From Fodinibacter sp963747405 (GTDB lineage: Bacteria; Actinomycetota; Actinomycetes; Actinomycetales; Dermatophilaceae), in the NCBI GenBank assembly GCA_963747405.1, contig CAVVFG010000019.1, forward strand, positions 1 to 64,000: a DNA stretch of 64,000 bases. Reading direction: 5' to 3'. The notes under the pieces are model-generated. The model searched no databases. It saw nothing but the letters and a program-made list of their open reading frames with translations, and was not told the DNA's origin. Below are positions 1 through 9,571 of this stretch, piece by piece. The translations under genes were made by a program, and so were the position numbers. Positions within the stretch are counted from its first letter, which is position 1; each line of letters opens with the position of its first letter.

Positions 1-2
1 CA

Positions 3-563
3 CCGGGGGCCGATCCCGAAACCGTCCTGAGCACCGCCTCCGCCGAGTGGAACCGAGGCGTGCACGAGCCACCCGGCGCGGGGTGGGAGCGCATCGACGA
101 GTACATCCGTGGGCCCCAAGGCCTCGGCTGGAGCTCGGAGGACCCGTACCGGCGCAACCGCCAGTTCGCCTGGTGCGGTGCCTTCGTCGCCTTCTGCTTC
201 GGGGCGGCCGGGTTGGGCGCGGAGGTACGCCGGACCCGACTGGCATCCACCTACCGCCTCCACTCGTGGGCGTCGGGCACTCCCAGGCTGCGCCCGCTCG
301 AGGACGCGCGACGAGGGGACATCGTCATCGTGGGTCCCACCACGGGGAAGCGCTGGGGTGCTCACATCACGCTGTGCGACGGGGTTGAACCCGCCTCCGG
401 GCAGGTCGAGACCATCGAGGGCAACGCCCACGGCCGGGGCCCGGACGGCAGTCGCTACGAAGGTGTGATCCGCAACGAGCGGCCACTACCGCGGCCGGGG
501 CTGGCCGCCAGCACATATCGCGTGATGCATGTCATCCGCCCCCTGTCCGAGGACTTCGGATAG
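3..563 (+). CDS. CHAP-like cell-wall amidase/peptidase domain protein, 5' end missing
   Basis: The reading frame is open to the left window edge, so the true start lies outside; a GTG at 60 exists but codons before it read on without a stop. The visible part (about 186 aa) contains AWCGAFVAFCF, the Cys-containing core seen in CHAP and NlpC/P60-like cysteine amidases, and downstream WGAHITLCDG, which would supply the catalytic His, then an EGNAHG segment. Such proteins cut peptidoglycan peptides or amide bonds outside the membrane. No export signal can be judged because the N-terminus is missing. The family is assigned from motif spacing only, so the exact substrate is unknown. Confidence 0.7.
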   Translation, partial: PGADPETVLSTASAEWNRGVHEPPGAGWERIDEYIRGPQGLGWSSEDPYRRNRQFAWCGAFVAFCFGAAGLGAEVRRTRLASTYRLHSWASGTPRLRPLEDARRGDIVIVGPTTGKRWGAHITLCDGVEPASGQVETIEGNAHGRGPDGSRYEGVIRNERPLPRPGLAASTYRVMHVIRPLSEDFG

Positions 564-1047
564 CGGACGCCGCCGGCCACCGGGTCCTTCGGCGCAGCAA
601 TCCCGATCCCACTGCCTCCGTCACCGGGACCCCCTGGCCGCATCCTCACGCGGTGTTCGGCGCCCGGTACTCGATCTCACGGTTCGGCTCGTTGTCGAGC
701 AGGTCTGGCCCGGCTCCGTGGGCTCGGGCGATGCATGCAAGGACGCCAGGAACAGCAGCACGCCACTGCCACCACACCCCCGAGCCCCGCACACGCGACG
801 GCGGACGGCCATGCGCTCATGGTGCTCACCCGCTCAGGCTCGGCCTGGTGTCGGGCGGGAACCACCGAACGCGCCTGACGTGGTCAGAACCATGATGGAC
901 CGACCGGCTCCACGGCGATCGAGGCACTCTGAGGGCGCACGGGCGCGGCAGCACGACGGCCCGGCCCCGTAGGATCACCGGGATCGGACGAACCTGCGTC
1001 GCAACGGATCTGCGTTCCGAGCAGGGCACCAGTGGGAGGTCGTGCTC
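564..1047. other. Intergenic region without a recognisable gene
   Basis: About 480 bases separate the amidase-like gene from the SDR gene. Short frames on both strands here have no recognisable motifs, no good ribosome binding sites and show the look of chance frames in GC-rich DNA. The only clear signal is a GGGAGG sequence at 1034-1039, which serves the next gene. Confidence 0.5.
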
Positions 1048-1812
1048 GTGAGCCTGTTCGAGCTGAATGGACGTACGGCCCTGGTCACCGGGTCCAGCCG
1101 AGGAATCGGGATGGCGCTCGCCGGGGGTCTGCTCGACGCCGGAGCCCGGGTCATCGTGCACGGCCGGGATCCGGCGCGCGCCGTCGACACGGCGGCGGCC
1201 CTCGCCCACGCCACCGGGGGCGCGACGGAGGTGGCGACGTTCGACGTGACGGACGCCGACGCGGTCGACCATGGGGTCGGCGAGATCGAACGGCGGTGGG
1301 GGGTGCCGGACATCCTGGTCAACAACGCAGGTATCCAGCGCCGCAGTCCGCTGCTGGAGTTCGCCAAGGAGGACTGGGACGACCTGGTCGCCACGAACCT
1401 GACGAGCGTGTTCCTCGTGGGCCAGCGCGTCGCCCGAGGCATGGCCGCGCGCGGCAGCGGGAAGATCGTCAACATCGGCTCGGTGCAGAGCCGGTTGGCG
1501 CGGCCGGGAATCGCTCCCTACAGCGCCACGAAGGGCGGGCTCGTGATGCTCACCCGTGGCATGTGCGCCGACCTGGCCCCGTCGGGAATCCAGGCGAACG
1601 CGCTCGCTCCCGGCTACGTCGCCACCGAGCTGACCGCCGCCCTGGTGGACGACGCGGACTTCACCAGCTGGGTGCGCAGTCGTACGCCGGCGGGGCGCTG
1701 GGGGCGCGTCGAGGACCTGGTCGGGGCGCTGGTCTTCCTGTCGTCGTCGGCCTCGGACTTCGTCAACGGACAGGTGCTGTACGTCGACGGCGGGATGACC
1801 GCGGTGGTCTGA
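1048..1812 (+). CDS. Short-chain dehydrogenase/reductase, gluconate 5-dehydrogenase-like
   Basis: A 254-aa classical SDR oxidoreductase. It has the NAD(P)-binding TGSSRGIG motif near the N-terminus, NNAG, and a catalytic set of Ser145, Tyr158 and Lys162 (YSATK). The C-terminal FVNGQVLYVDGG is typical of sugar-acid or 3-oxoacyl reductases; overall wording resembles bacterial gluconate 5-dehydrogenases (IdnO/Gno type), which interconvert gluconate and 5-ketogluconate. The GTG at 1048 is preferred over GTG 1042 because GGGAGG at 1034-1039 lies 8 nt before it. It stands alone, ends in a strong terminator and has no sugar-acid genes next to it, so the substrate is inferred only from family resemblance. 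Confidence 0.85.
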   Translation: MSLFELNGRTALVTGSSRGIGMALAGGLLDAGARVIVHGRDPARAVDTAAALAHATGGATEVATFDVTDADAVDHGVGEIERRWGVPDILVNNAGIQRRSPLLEFAKEDWDDLVATNLTSVFLVGQRVARGMAARGSGKIVNIGSVQSRLARPGIAPYSATKGGLVMLTRGMCADLAPSGIQANALAPGYVATELTAALVDDADFTSWVRSRTPAGRWGRVEDLVGALVFLSSSASDFVNGQVLYVDGGMTAVV

Positions 1813-1844
1813 CGACGGCGGGCGACCGCGGTCGCCCGCCGTCG
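1813..1844 (+). terminator. Perfect 32-bp palindrome, likely terminator
   Basis: Directly after the SDR stop codon, 16 bases are followed immediately by their exact reverse complement (cgacggcgggcgaccg and its partner). The RNA would form a very stable GC hairpin; no U-tract follows, as is common in actinobacteria. Confidence 0.75.
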
Positions 1845-1927
1845 AGTGTGGGCCCGGTCGCCCATGTCTGTTACGCGGCCGGTCCCCATGGGTAAGAATC
1901 GAGATGGACGAGAGAGGGAGGTGCCTG

Positions 1928-2392
1928 ATGGAGGGACACGTCATCACGGTCGGCGTGGACGGGTCGAAGGCTTCGACGACGGCAGTTCGGTTCGCGCTCG
2001 ACGAGGCCAGGCTCCGTGGTGCGACAGTTCGCGCCGTGACCGCCTGGGAGTCGGACACCCCTGCCGCGGCTCGTGGCTTCCCGCTGTTGGACGAGGAGGT
2101 CGCAGCCCACCACAAGGCTGCGACCGCGGTGCAGGACAGCACGATCGAGTTCGCCCTGCGGGCGGTGCAGGAGGCACCCGAGATCGAGCGCCGGATCGTG
2201 CGCGGGCGGCCCGGCGAGGCCCTGGTGGCGCTGTCTGCCGACGCGGTCCTGCTCGTCGTCGGAACCGAGCACAAGGGTGCCCTCAAGCGCGTCGTGGTGG
2301 GGTCGACCAGCGCCCACTGCGCCAAGTACTCGCGAGTTCCGGTGGTCGTGGTCCCCTTCGTCGACCCCGACCTCTACCCCGCCGCGGAGTGA
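1928..2392 (+). CDS. Universal stress protein (UspA family)
   Basis: A single 154-aa Usp domain. The N-terminus carries VGVDGSKAS, the usual first strand and nucleotide contact, and the C-terminal half carries VVGTEHKGALKRVVVGSTS, which matches the ATP-binding G-x2-G-x9-G-S/T pattern except that the second Gly is His. In actinobacteria such proteins are linked to hypoxia, starvation and redox stress. ATG 1928 is chosen over ATG 1904 because GGGAGGTG ends 4-6 nt before it. It is monocistronic, between two hairpins. The changed Gly may weaken ATP binding, but this was not testable here. Confidence 0.9.
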   Translation: MEGHVITVGVDGSKASTTAVRFALDEARLRGATVRAVTAWESDTPAAARGFPLLDEEVAAHHKAATAVQDSTIEFALRAVQEAPEIERRIVRGRPGEALVALSADAVLLVVGTEHKGALKRVVVGSTSAHCAKYSRVPVVVVPFVDPDLYPAAE

Positions 2393-2409
2393 GAGCGCAG
2401 GCTCCTGCT

Positions 2410-2442
2410 CCACGGGTGCCGGGCGGGCGCCGCCCGCCGTGG
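2410..2442 (+). terminator. Hairpin after the universal stress gene
   Basis: An outer inverted repeat CCACGG/CCGTGG encloses an inner CGGGCGG-gcg-CCGCCCG stem. It lies 17 nt after the Usp stop and probably ends that transcript. Confidence 0.6.
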
Positions 2443-2559
2443 ACCCGCCCGACGGAACGCGGTGGCGCGCGCCCGATTGGCACGAACGTCACACCTCTGA
2501 CGGGCGCCGTGCGGGCGTAGCATTCCCGGCGTTCCAGCACCTGAAGAAGGGGGACCCCC

Positions 2560-3684
2560 ATGCGTCGACTCACCCACACCGTCCTCGCGGCTGCCGTCGC
2601 GACGCTCGGCGTCGCGGCCGCGCCCGCTCTCGCCACCGGTGGCGATGACCACGCCGGTGGCCACCGCCACGACGACCGTGCCCACGGCGCCTTCGACCGC
2701 TTGTACGTGATCATGCTCGAGAACCACTCGCGGTCCAGCGTCATCGGAGACGTCAACGCCCCGTACCTGAACTCGCTGGCCGACCGGTACGCGACGGCGA
2801 CCAACTACTACGGGGTCACCCACCCGTCCATGCCGAACTACATCGCCGCCATCGCCGGCGACAACTTCGGCATCCAGGACGACGAGGACGAGAACGTCGT
2901 CAACCTGGACCGGCCCAACCTGGCCCAGCAGCTGACCGCTGCCCGCATCCGGTGGGGGGCCTACATGGAGGACTTGCCCGCCAACAAGCTCGACCGGTAC
3001 TGGCCGGACGACTCCACCAAGCTGTACGCGAAGAAGCACAATCCGTTCGTGCTCTTCGACAGCGTGAAGAACAGCCCGTCCGAGATGGCCAAGGTCAAGG
3101 ACTACGCCGCCCTCGAGGGCGACCTGAACGGCTCCACCGCCCCGCGGTTCGTCTGGATCTCGCCGAACCAGTGCAACGACATGCACGGGGGCGTGTACAC
3201 CGCGGTGGCGGGCCACCCCGAGACCCCCTGTCCCTACGGGTCGACCAAGGACGACGCCAACGACGCCGCCTTGAAGCAGAAGGCCGACGACTTCGTCAAG
3301 GGTGCCGTGACGACGATCATGCACAGCAAGGCGTGGACCAAGAAGTCCGCCATCGTCATCGTGACCGACGAGAACGACTACACCGGCAACGAGGAGACCG
3401 GCGGCTGGGAGTCGGCCGAAGGGTGCTGCGGCAGCCCGTACGTGGCGGCCCACGACCCGCGTGTCTCCACGTCGTGGCCGGGCGGCACCTACGGGGGCGG
3501 CAGGATCCCGGCGATCGTCGTCACGGGCAGCGGCCAGCACCACGTCGTCGACCGCACGCCGTACAACCACTACTCGCTGCTCACCACGATCGAGCAGAAC
3601 TGGGGCCTGGACTACCTCGGGCACGCCGGCGAGGCCCGCGAGGGTGTGGTGCCCATGTGGAAGATGTTCGGCCGCAAGAGGTGA
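2560..3684 (+). CDS. Secreted phosphoesterase (AcpA/phospholipase C-type, PF04185-like)
   Basis: A 374-aa protein with a signal peptide (MRRLTHTVLAAAVATLG, cut probably after ALA near residue 25) and a His/Asp-rich linker. The catalytic core shows ENHS at residues 54-57, THPSMPNYIA around residue 87, NDMH, and VTDENDY, the metal- and nucleophile-bearing motifs of the acid phosphatase/phospholipase C phosphoesterase family in the alkaline phosphatase superfamily. It likely hydrolyses phosphate esters outside the cell; whether the substrate is a phospholipid or a small ester cannot be told. A purine-rich GAAGAAGGGGG precedes the ATG. It is followed by a strong terminator, so it appears to be a single-gene unit. 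Confidence 0.85.
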   Translation: MRRLTHTVLAAAVATLGVAAAPALATGGDDHAGGHRHDDRAHGAFDRLYVIMLENHSRSSVIGDVNAPYLNSLADRYATATNYYGVTHPSMPNYIAAIAGDNFGIQDDEDENVVNLDRPNLAQQLTAARIRWGAYMEDLPANKLDRYWPDDSTKLYAKKHNPFVLFDSVKNSPSEMAKVKDYAALEGDLNGSTAPRFVWISPNQCNDMHGGVYTAVAGHPETPCPYGSTKDDANDAALKQKADDFVKGAVTTIMHSKAWTKKSAIVIVTDENDYTGNEETGGWESAEGCCGSPYVAAHDPRVSTSWPGGTYGGGRIPAIVVTGSGQHHVVDRTPYNHYSLLTTIEQNWGLDYLGHAGEAREGVVPMWKMFGRKR

Positions 3685-3708
3685 GCTGAGGCCGCGCCGC
3701 CGGTCACC

Positions 3709-3742
3709 GGTGACCGGGTCGGTGAGCACCGACCCGGTCACC
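3709..3742. terminator. Perfect 16-bp-stem terminator between convergent genes
   Basis: GGTGACCGGGTCGGTG, two bases, then its exact reverse complement. It sits between the ends of the rightward phosphoesterase and the leftward peroxidase and could stop transcription from both sides. Further inverted GC segments follow up to the peroxidase stop. Confidence 0.75.
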
Positions 3743-3814
3743 CGTCCCACCATCGTGGGCCGGCCGCTCACCGGCAGGCTGCAGGACCTGCCGGCTTGCG
3801 GCCCGGTCAGTGGC

Positions 3815-6800
3815 TCACCGGCCGGCCACCCTGTTCGACCGTCCCGACGCAGCGCCGGTGCCGAGGGCGTTCACGGCACGCACCGTGAACCGGTAGCTGC
3901 CGGCCCCCGGCAGCCTCATGGTGAGCGCGCGTGCGGTGCTCGGCTGGACGGCCGAGGTGGTCGTCCCGAGCACGGTTCCACCGGCACTGACCCGCAGCGC
4001 CGACACCCGGTACCCGGTGATCACGGAACCGCCGGTGGATGCCGGCGGCGTCCACCGCGCCGTGGCGGTGATCGCGCCACCGGCGACGCCGGACGCGGCG
4101 GTCCCGATGGCGGGTGCACCGGGAACCGTGGCGGGGGTGACCGCCGCTGACAGAGCCGAGGCGGCACTGGCGCCGACCGCGTTGGTCGCGGTGACCGAGA
4201 AGCGGTACGCCTGACCGTTGGTCAGCCCCGTGATCCGCAGGCTGGTCGTGGTGGCGCCGGCCGGGCGCAGCCCGCCGACCGGGGTGCCCACTGCGTTGAC
4301 CACCCGGACGGAGTACCCGGTGATCGCCGACCCGCCGTTGCTCGCCGGTGCCGTCCACCGGACGGTCGCCGAGGCGTTGGCGCGCACCGCCGAGACGCCG
4401 GTCGGGGCACCGGGTACGGAGCGGGGGGTGACGGCGGCCGACAGCGTCGAGGCGGCACCGGTTCCGAGGGCGTTGGTCGCGGTGACCGAGAAGCGGTACG
4501 CCTGGCCGTTGGTCAGCCCCGTCACCACCAGGGTGCTTGCGTTCGCACGGGCCGGACGCAGCGGCCCGACCTGGGCGCCCGCTGGGTCGACTACTCGCAC
4601 CGAGTACCCGGTGATGGCGGACCCGCCGTCGCTCGCCGGTGGCGTCCACCTGACGTTCGCCGAGGCGTCCGTGGCCACCGCCAGGACCCTGGTGGGCGCA
4701 CCCGGAACGGTGGCGACGGCGGTGCCCGTGCCGGTCAGGCGCACCGTGTGCGGGCTACCGGCAGCGTTGTCCACGATGGTGACCGTTGCCGCCTTCGGGC
4801 CGGCCGTGGTCGGCCGGAAGGTCACGGCGACGGTGCACGCGGAACCAGGCGCCAGCGAGGCGCAACCGGGCACCGCGGTGGCCGCGAACGACGCCGCGTC
4901 GGTCCCGGTCACCGTCACGCCGGACACGAGCAGGTCCGCGGCCCCGGTGTTGCTGATCGTGACGGCCTGGGCGGCCGAGGTGGTGGCGAGGTCCTGGGCG
5001 CCGAAGGCCAGGGCGGCCGGAGTCACCGTCGCGACCGGGACGGCCGTTATGGTCGCGGTGCTCACCGTGACGTCGCTGAACTGCAGCCGTTCGATGTTCC
5101 GCACGGTGTCGACCCCGTCGGGCCCACCGTCGCTGTCGACCGTGATGCTGCCGTCGGCGTTGGCGGTGACGGTGTACGCCGTCGACGGTCCGGCGAAGAG
5201 CGCGGTGTCCACGGCTGCGGGGTCGGCGGGGGCCGTCAGGATCTCCCGGACCGCGACGATGTCGCCCGGGTCGAGCAGGCCGGCGAAGACCGCCTGCTGC
5301 AACGTCATCCCCGTCGTGCCGGCGCCGAAGCTGCCGCTCTTGGCCACGCCGGTCATCAGGTCGGTCGAGCCGATCTCGCTGGCCGGGTCGGCCCGGTCGG
5401 TGCGCACACTGAGCCGCACGTTGAGGTACCGGTCGCCGTCGATGATGTCGTCGGCGCCCCGACCCTCGATGAGGTCGCTGCCGCCACCGCCGAGCAGGAT
5501 GTTGCCGGCGCCCCAGACGTTGCCCTCGAGCAGGCACTGGTGCGTCGACGTGTTGGCGATGAGCTGCGCTGCCGGCACCGTCAGCATGTCCGGGGTCACG
5601 AGCTGGTCCAGCCCGGTGATCCGGGCGACACCTGCCGCGTCGAGCGCGTCGCACCCGACGAAACCGCCGCCACCCACGTCGGTGGGCACGAGGTCGTCAC
5701 CCCGCAGGGTGTCGTCGAGGGCTCCCCCGGAGAGGGCCTCGACCTCGTTGAACTTGTCACGCACCCCGGGAAGGATGACGCCACCGGCGACGAACACCTG
5801 GGCGAGGTCGGTGTCCTGGGGCTGGGGGTCGTTCAGACCGATCTCCCAGTCGTAGCCGGCCGCGCCCGCCACCTTCTCGACGCCCGGGCCGGCGACGCCG
5901 ATGTCGTCGCCGCCCTCCATGTCGTAGTCGTCGTCGCCGCCCTGGCCGATCAGGATGTCGTGGCCGGGGACGTTGTGGTCGTCGAAGAAGAACGACGAGC
6001 TGTCACCGATGAGGAGGTCCGTCTGGTCGCCGCCCTCTTCCCAGTCGTCGCCGCTGTCACCGAAGACGGCGTCAGCGCCCTGCCCGCCGATGGCGAAGTC
6101 GTCGCCGGAGCCGAGGAAGTGTTCGTTGCTGTTGGCGCCGCCGTTGGTGAAGTCGTGTCCGTCACCGGCCATGATGATGTCCAAGCCGGGGCCGGCGTCG
6201 ATGGCGTCGTTGCCCGGACCACCCTTGGGCACGTCGTCGCCGGCGAGGTCGGTGATGATGTCGTTGCCCTCACCACCCAGGGCGATGTCGGCGCCGTCAC
6301 CACCCTCGATGACGTCGTCGCCCGCGCCACCCCAGAAGGTGTCGTTGTCCGCGCCGCCCCAGATCCGGTCGTCGACCGGGCCGGTCCTGCCGTTGTAGAC
6401 GGCCTGGGCGTTGATGCCGGAGGGCATGGCGGTGTTGGTCATCCGGTACCGGAAAGTGCCGTCTGCCATCCGCAGCAGGTGCTCGTTCTCGTCGCACTGC
6501 GACGTCGGGTCGTCCTGCACCGAGCCGGCACCGGTGATCAGCTTGCCGGAGCTGCCCACGGTGGTGCCCGGCCAGGTGATGTTCCCCAGCTCGAACTTGC
6601 AGTCGGCCGTGGCGAACGGGTCGGCCTTGAGGGTGTGCGCGGGAGTGTTTCTCATGACCAGCTCGGAGAAGGAGTTGCCCTCGAGCTGGGCCCGCAGGTT
6701 CATCCCCGGCGTGCGCGCGAGGTAGTAGAACCGGTCACCGTTCTGCAGGTCGGTCATCTGGTTCTCGAAGACGTAGTTGAAGGTGCTGCCCAGCAGGCCG

Positions 6801-9355
6801 CCGAACAGGTTGGTGCGCTCGGCGAGGCCACCGACCCACAGGTCGATGGCGTCCACGCCGGTGACCGTCCGGCCGCCCGCGTTGGCCCAGGCACCGGTGC
6901 CGAACATGAAGTCGGCCGCGTCGGCGGGCGGGTTGACGTTGTCGGCGCTCTCGTCGGCAGGAGTGGCCGGGTCGTCGGTGAGGATGCCGTCGGGGCCGGG
7001 CAGGATAGCGCCGTTGACGATGCGGTCGGCCGCGGTACGCCGCCCCTCGAGCGTGGCCTGGCTGGTGATCGCGGTGTGGGTGCCGTAGGCCGCGACGAAG
7101 TTCGCCAGCGACTCGGGGTGCTTGAGCTGCTGCCCGAAGTCGACCCAGTCGGTGTAGGGCTTGAGCTGGCCGTCGTTGGTCGCGGCGAAGACCTGGCGAC
7201 GCACGTCGTTCAGCGGTGGGATGCCCTCACTGCGGGCCCGCGTCATGTTGATGGTCGGCAGGTCGAGCGGGAGGCCGAGCAGGTTGTTGCGCAGCGTGTC
7301 GACGACGAACTCGTCGATCTCCTGGCCGGTCTGGTCAGACAGCCCCATGAGGACCGAGCCGGCGGCGTCGGCCGAGCTGAGCGTGGTGTTCCCGTTCTGG
7401 TAGTACGCCGCCGGGTTCAGGAAGCCGTCGAGCAGCGAGATGTCGTTGCGTGAGCCGTCGGTGTTGATCCGCGGGATCGAGTCGGTCAGCATCGAGTGCC
7501 CGAACCGGTAGACGGCGTGGGCGAACTCGGCGGTGATGGCCGGGTCCACGTCGGTCTGGGTGAAGGCGAACGGCTCGAACGGGTTGATCGCGGGCTGCAC
7601 CTTGCGGGCGAACTCCTCGAACACGAGGTGCTGGTACTCCATCTCGGTGACGAAGCGGGCAGCCTGGAAGAGGCGCTCGCCGTTCCACCCGTCGGCGCCG
7701 AGCGCCAGCTTCCACTCGGCGAGGCGGCGGGCGGCGCCGGGCGTGCTGTCGGTGGTGAGGGTGTTCTTGATGTCGTCGAGCAGCCGGTCGTGCTCGTCGT
7801 GGAACACCTGGTGCACGGCCTGCAGGGCGATGTTCTCGTTGCACCGGCCGTCGCCGCAGATGGCGTGCAGGTCGAGCAGCTCGTTGTCGTAGCTGCCTGC
7901 GGGCACGGGGGAGTCGAGCTTGTCGCCCGCGACGGTGTCGGTGTCGGCCGGTCTCGGCGATGCGATGGACCCGGGTTCCGCGCTGTGCGCGATGTCGTTG
8001 AGGAACGCCGTTCCGATCCGAACCGCGTCCGCGGGCACCGCGACCGGAGCAGCCCGGTTGCCCTCGACGAAACCGCCGCTGCGGGTGCGCATCTGGGGCA
8101 GGCCGTTGGGGCCGGGGACGAACTTGCCATAGGGGTCCGCCTCGATGAGCGGGATGTCTGTGACGTCGGTGTCGCGCAGCTCGATGCCGAGGACCGTGCG
8201 TGCCTGGGCCTTGATCATCGCCCAGGTCGCCAGGCCCTCGCCGTCCGGCGTGCTGAGGAACTTGCCGGTGGTGACCGGACGGCCCGCTGAGCTGTCGACG
8301 TACTGCCGGAGGAACACCTGGTGCGACGAGTGCGAGCTGTAGGTCTGGCTCTGGTCGACGAACGGGGTGTCGGTGTTCGGTGCGTTCCGGAAGCCGTCGC
8401 CTCCCTCCACGATGGTGCCCCGGGTCAGCACCATGAAGCGCTGGCTCGCGGGCACCTCGTCGCCGTTGCCGGGCACTCCGTCCGGCCCACGGGTCACCAG
8501 CGGGTCGTCGGCCTTCAGCGGCACGAAGACCGTGCCGTTGCCGCCGTTGGTGATCTTGTCCAGGCCGTGGTCGAAGAACTGGCCGAAGATCGTGAACAGC
8601 GAGTTGAACGGCGGGGACAGCCCGACGTCGGTCGTCACGTTCGGGATGTCGAGGCTGGTGTGGGCCGGGACGCACCCGGCGGGCTGCCCGTCGGTGCCAC
8701 CGGGGGTGCTGGGCTCGGTGGTGCAGGGCACGACGCCCTCGTTGCCCTGCGAGCGCACCGGGAAGCCGGCGGCGGCCACGGCGGCGGGGTTCTCGGAGGT
8801 CTGGTCGACGATGAGGTTGCTCACCGTGCGCGGCTGGGAGTCGACGACCGAGCCGGAGGTCTGCGAGTACGACGTGGGTCCGAGCGGGCCGACCGGGAGC
8901 TCGGCGGTGACGCTCTCGGCGGGGGCGAACACGGGCCTGGTCAGCCGTGGAAAGGTCTGGTCGGCCGCGCCGTACGTCGCCTGTCCGGGCTGCAGGTTGT
9001 TGCAGCTTCCGTCGACGGTGCGCAGCCCGAAGGAGACCAGCGGGCTCGCGATCTGGTTGGGGCCGGTGCCGATCATCGACTGGCACCGCACGGGGTCGGT
9101 CGAGTCACCCGGCCCCTGGGCCGCGAGTACCGCCGAGTGCGCCTCCGCGATCTTGATCTGCTTCAGGATGAACGCCAGGTCCGCCGGGGTCACGGTGAAC
9201 CCCTGTCCGACGACGTTGGCCGCCCTGGCTGCGCTCATGGCCATGGGAAGCACCAGCATGGCCAGTGCGGTCGCGGCAGCGACCGCCCTGACCCGGGTCG
9301 CGTGGTGGTGCCCGGAGCCGTCCGTGCGACCTCGAGCGATGGCGGTTGCGCCCAT
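3815..9355 (-). CDS. Large secreted heme peroxidase with RTX, ASH and FN3 modules
   Basis: About 1,846 aa. A signal peptide (hydrophobic segment ending AARA-AN near residue 46) is followed by an animal-type heme peroxidase domain: FGQFFDHGLDKI near residue 260 carries the distal His and YRFGHSM near residue 618 the proximal His. Residues about 985-1135 hold glycine/aspartate nonapeptide calcium-binding repeats (for example GGAGDDVIEGGDGAD). Residues about 1440-1540 form an ASH/choice-of-anchor-D-type beta domain, and three fibronectin type III domains with near-identical sequence finish the protein. It is probably an extracellular, Ca-stabilised, surface- or polymer-attached peroxidase. The ATG at 9355 is preferred (AGGGGA 6 nt upstream) over a GTG at 9376. 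It is divergent from the SARP gene. Confidence 0.88.
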   Translation of the reverse strand: MGATAIARGRTDGSGHHHATRVRAVAAATALAMLVLPMAMSAARAANVVGQGFTVTPADLAFILKQIKIAEAHSAVLAAQGPGDSTDPVRCQSMIGTGPNQIASPLVSFGLRTVDGSCNNLQPGQATYGAADQTFPRLTRPVFAPAESVTAELPVGPLGPTSYSQTSGSVVDSQPRTVSNLIVDQTSENPAAVAAAGFPVRSQGNEGVVPCTTEPSTPGGTDGQPAGCVPAHTSLDIPNVTTDVGLSPPFNSLFTIFGQFFDHGLDKITNGGNGTVFVPLKADDPLVTRGPDGVPGNGDEVPASQRFMVLTRGTIVEGGDGFRNAPNTDTPFVDQSQTYSSHSSHQVFLRQYVDSSAGRPVTTGKFLSTPDGEGLATWAMIKAQARTVLGIELRDTDVTDIPLIEADPYGKFVPGPNGLPQMRTRSGGFVEGNRAAPVAVPADAVRIGTAFLNDIAHSAEPGSIASPRPADTDTVAGDKLDSPVPAGSYDNELLDLHAICGDGRCNENIALQAVHQVFHDEHDRLLDDIKNTLTTDSTPGAARRLAEWKLALGADGWNGERLFQAARFVTEMEYQHLVFEEFARKVQPAINPFEPFAFTQTDVDPAITAEFAHAVYRFGHSMLTDSIPRINTDGSRNDISLLDGFLNPAAYYQNGNTTLSSADAAGSVLMGLSDQTGQEIDEFVVDTLRNNLLGLPLDLPTINMTRARSEGIPPLNDVRRQVFAATNDGQLKPYTDWVDFGQQLKHPESLANFVAAYGTHTAITSQATLEGRRTAADRIVNGAILPGPDGILTDDPATPADESADNVNPPADAADFMFGTGAWANAGGRTVTGVDAIDLWVGGLAERTNLFGGLLGSTFNYVFENQMTDLQNGDRFYYLARTPGMNLRAQLEGNSFSELVMRNTPAHTLKADPFATADCKFELGNITWPGTTVGSSGKLITGAGSVQDDPTSQCDENEHLLRMADGTFRYRMTNTAMPSGINAQAVYNGRTGPVDDRIWGGADNDTFWGGAGDDVIEGGDGADIALGGEGNDIITDLAGDDVPKGGPGNDAIDAGPGLDIIMAGDGHDFTNGGANSNEHFLGSGDDFAIGGQGADAVFGDSGDDWEEGGDQTDLLIGDSSSFFFDDHNVPGHDILIGQGGDDDYDMEGGDDIGVAGPGVEKVAGAAGYDWEIGLNDPQPQDTDLAQVFVAGGVILPGVRDKFNEVEALSGGALDDTLRGDDLVPTDVGGGGFVGCDALDAAGVARITGLDQLVTPDMLTVPAAQLIANTSTHQCLLEGNVWGAGNILLGGGGSDLIEGRGADDIIDGDRYLNVRLSVRTDRADPASEIGSTDLMTGVAKSGSFGAGTTGMTLQQAVFAGLLDPGDIVAVREILTAPADPAAVDTALFAGPSTAYTVTANADGSITVDSDGGPDGVDTVRNIERLQFSDVTVSTATITAVPVATVTPAALAFGAQDLATTSAAQAVTISNTGAADLLVSGVTVTGTDAASFAATAVPGCASLAPGSACTVAVTFRPTTAGPKAATVTIVDNAAGSPHTVRLTGTGTAVATVPGAPTRVLAVATDASANVRWTPPASDGGSAITGYSVRVVDPAGAQVGPLRPARANASTLVVTGLTNGQAYRFSVTATNALGTGAASTLSAAVTPRSVPGAPTGVSAVRANASATVRWTAPASNGGSAITGYSVRVVNAVGTPVGGLRPAGATTTSLRITGLTNGQAYRFSVTATNAVGASAASALSAAVTPATVPGAPAIGTAASGVAGGAITATARWTPPASTGGSVITGYRVSALRVSAGGTVLGTTTSAVQPSTARALTMRLPGAGSYRFTVRAVNALGTGAASGRSNRVAGR

Positions 9356-9571
9356 GATGAGTCCCCTGTCCGGCACGGCGATGCGGCTCAGGGTGCCGGG
9401 TGGGTCTTCGAGCTACCTTTTGGTCTCCTGTCGCAGTCCACCCGGCGACCGCCGACCGGCTCCTGGACACTCCGCGTGTCGGAGCGGGGTGGGTCGCCTA
9501 GCGGGGTGAGCGCCCGCAGATACACCGTTTGGTGCCCCTACTTTTGGGGATGTACGGCGCGCCGGCCCGAT

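Noticed and set aside
826..2325. 499-aa open frame on the - strand
   Set aside because: Covers the SDR and Usp genes, which have catalytic motifs and ribosome binding sites; the antisense frame has none.
2374..3771. 465-aa open frame on the - strand
   Set aside because: Mirror frame of the phosphoesterase gene, repetitive Val/Gly/Arg composition, no family motif.
4748..7453. 901-aa open frame on the + strand
   Set aside because: It is antisense to the peroxidase gene; its composition (Val, Gly, Asp, Arg) is that of a mirror frame of GC-rich code, it lacks motifs, and the minus frame has clear domains.
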